In this document: positions 15,982-16,377 of the stretch, piece after piece | Position numbering within the stretch: the stretch's first letter is position 1 | Layout of the letters: each line of letters opens with the position of its first letter | NCBI GenBank assembly: GCA_046727435.1 | Contig: JBKPCR010000029.1 | Span: 1 to 16,377 of the forward strand | Direction of reading: 5' to 3' | Source of the DNA: CAVPRW01 sp046727435 [NCBI: bacterium] | Lineage (GTDB): Bacteria; Tectomicrobia; Entotheonellia; J063 | Length of the DNA: 16,377 nt | Notes under the pieces: model-generated | Database searches by the model: none | What the model was told of the DNA's origin: nothing | The model's input: only the letters and a program-made list of their open reading frames with translations | Position numbers and translations under genes: made by a program

Positions 15982-16377
15982 GTGACGATTAACAACGACA
16001 TCCGGCCCGACATCATCCTGGGCATGCCGCCGATGCACATCGACTGGATTGATCCCGTGACGCCGATTGACTCCTCCCAATACCCCCAATACCCGGGGTG
16101 TGATAATCCCCCTGTTCCATGCCTACTGAATCTCACCGTCATGCCTAGTGGGCCGGAGCCCGGCACCGGGGGATTCAATACTCAATACACGTTCAGCTCC
16201 ACCGCGTCCCAAAATGCGAGCCGGAAGAACACGACCAGTTGGAGTCTTTCGGTGAAAGTGAGCAGGGAGCAACATGCCTCGTTCGGTGTCCCGGCTGTTG
16301 CCTCCGTCAGCGACACCATTAAGACCTCTGCGGGCTTTACCCACGACGCGGTGGTGGCCAAGACCTATAATACCTAC
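15982..16377 (+). CDS. Ser/Thr-rich beta-type protein, N-terminal part (possible pore-forming-toxin-like), cut by window edge
   Basis: A plus-strand frame opens at GTG 15982 (in-frame TGA at 15976-15978) and stays open for 132 codons to the window end. It begins VTINNDIRPDIILGMPPMHI, has a Pro/Tyr/Cys segment (SSQYPQYPGCDNPPVPCLLN), and then alternating polar/hydrophobic strands: YTFSSTASQNASRKNTTSWS, LSVKVSREQHASFGVP, SVSDTIKTSAGFTHDAVVAK. Such Ser/Thr-rich alternation (WSLSVKVS...) recalls aerolysin/ETX-MTX2 beta-pore-forming domains, but this is impression only. No signal peptide is seen. Starts at ATG 16024 or 16033 are alternatives; none has a ribosome site. The frame opens eight bases after the MITE-like element, so the true 5' end may have been displaced. 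Confidence 0.6.
   Translation, partial: MTINNDIRPDIILGMPPMHIDWIDPVTPIDSSQYPQYPGCDNPPVPCLLNLTVMPSGPEPGTGGFNTQYTFSSTASQNASRKNTTSWSLSVKVSREQHASFGVPAVASVSDTIKTSAGFTHDAVVAKTYNTY

Noticed and set aside
16123-16344. 73-codon minus-strand frame at the right edge
   Set aside because: Antisense to the open plus-strand frame, which has the more natural protein composition.

Overview
The window is high-GC bacterial DNA of environmental character. Gene families present include an LLM-class flavin oxidoreductase, dienelactone hydrolase, LarC, a DUF6295-like remnant, an MHS-type MFS transporter, a TauE/SafE permease, a UrtA-like binding protein and the tail of a cyclase-associated ATPase. This mix, with REP-like intergenic hairpins, suggests a soil or sediment lineage such as Methylomirabilota/Rokubacteria, Tectomicrobia or Nitrospirota. 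That placement is inference from the gene mix; no marker gene (rRNA, tRNA, ribosomal protein) is present.

The most striking property is decay. Of about 17 protein-coding loci, only six or so look whole: LLM oxidoreductase (cut by the window edge), dienelactone hydrolase, a 96-aa unknown, one serine hydrolase, an ABM-domain membrane protein and the UrtA-like protein. Most of the rest carry nonsense codons, one-base frameshifts, internal deletions or lost ends. Both single-base lesions, which could be sequencing error, and large deletions and chimeras, which could not, are present.

Layout. 1-1060 (minus): LLM oxidoreductase, then a small exported PEQQQQ-repeat protein with an amber codon in its signal peptide. 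1061-1620: non-coding, with an AT-rich palindrome, a REP-like hairpin and a 10-bp inverted repeat. 1621-4023 (plus): dienelactone hydrolase, a DUF6295-like remnant with two stops, LarC lacking its C-terminal half, and a 96-aa unknown. 4135-8461 (minus): a frameshifted phospholipase C/acid phosphatase, an intact exported beta-lactamase-fold hydrolase and an internally deleted paralogue. A small plus-strand membrane ORF opposes the phosphatase tail. 8535-9960: remnants of a CPBP protease (minus) and an MHS transporter (plus). 10005-11135 (minus): ABM-domain membrane protein and a previously hidden small gene split at a C5 run. 11251-11993 (plus): frameshifted TauE/SafE permease. 12028-12310 (minus): chimera of an LLM-oxidoreductase tail and an ATPase tail.

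12480-15773 (minus) is the most coherent functional unit. A membrane-anchored UrtA-like ligand-binding protein overlaps by ATGA a Cache-like/HAMP/SpoIIE-type PP2C phosphatase gene. This suggests an extracytoplasmic amide or urea sensor feeding a partner-switching pathway, although the phosphatase gene has an in-frame TAG and a frameshift. 15884-15974 is a MITE-like inverted-repeat element, and just beyond it (15982 to the window end, plus) begins an unrecognised Ser/Thr-rich beta-type protein that may be a pore-forming-toxin-like protein.
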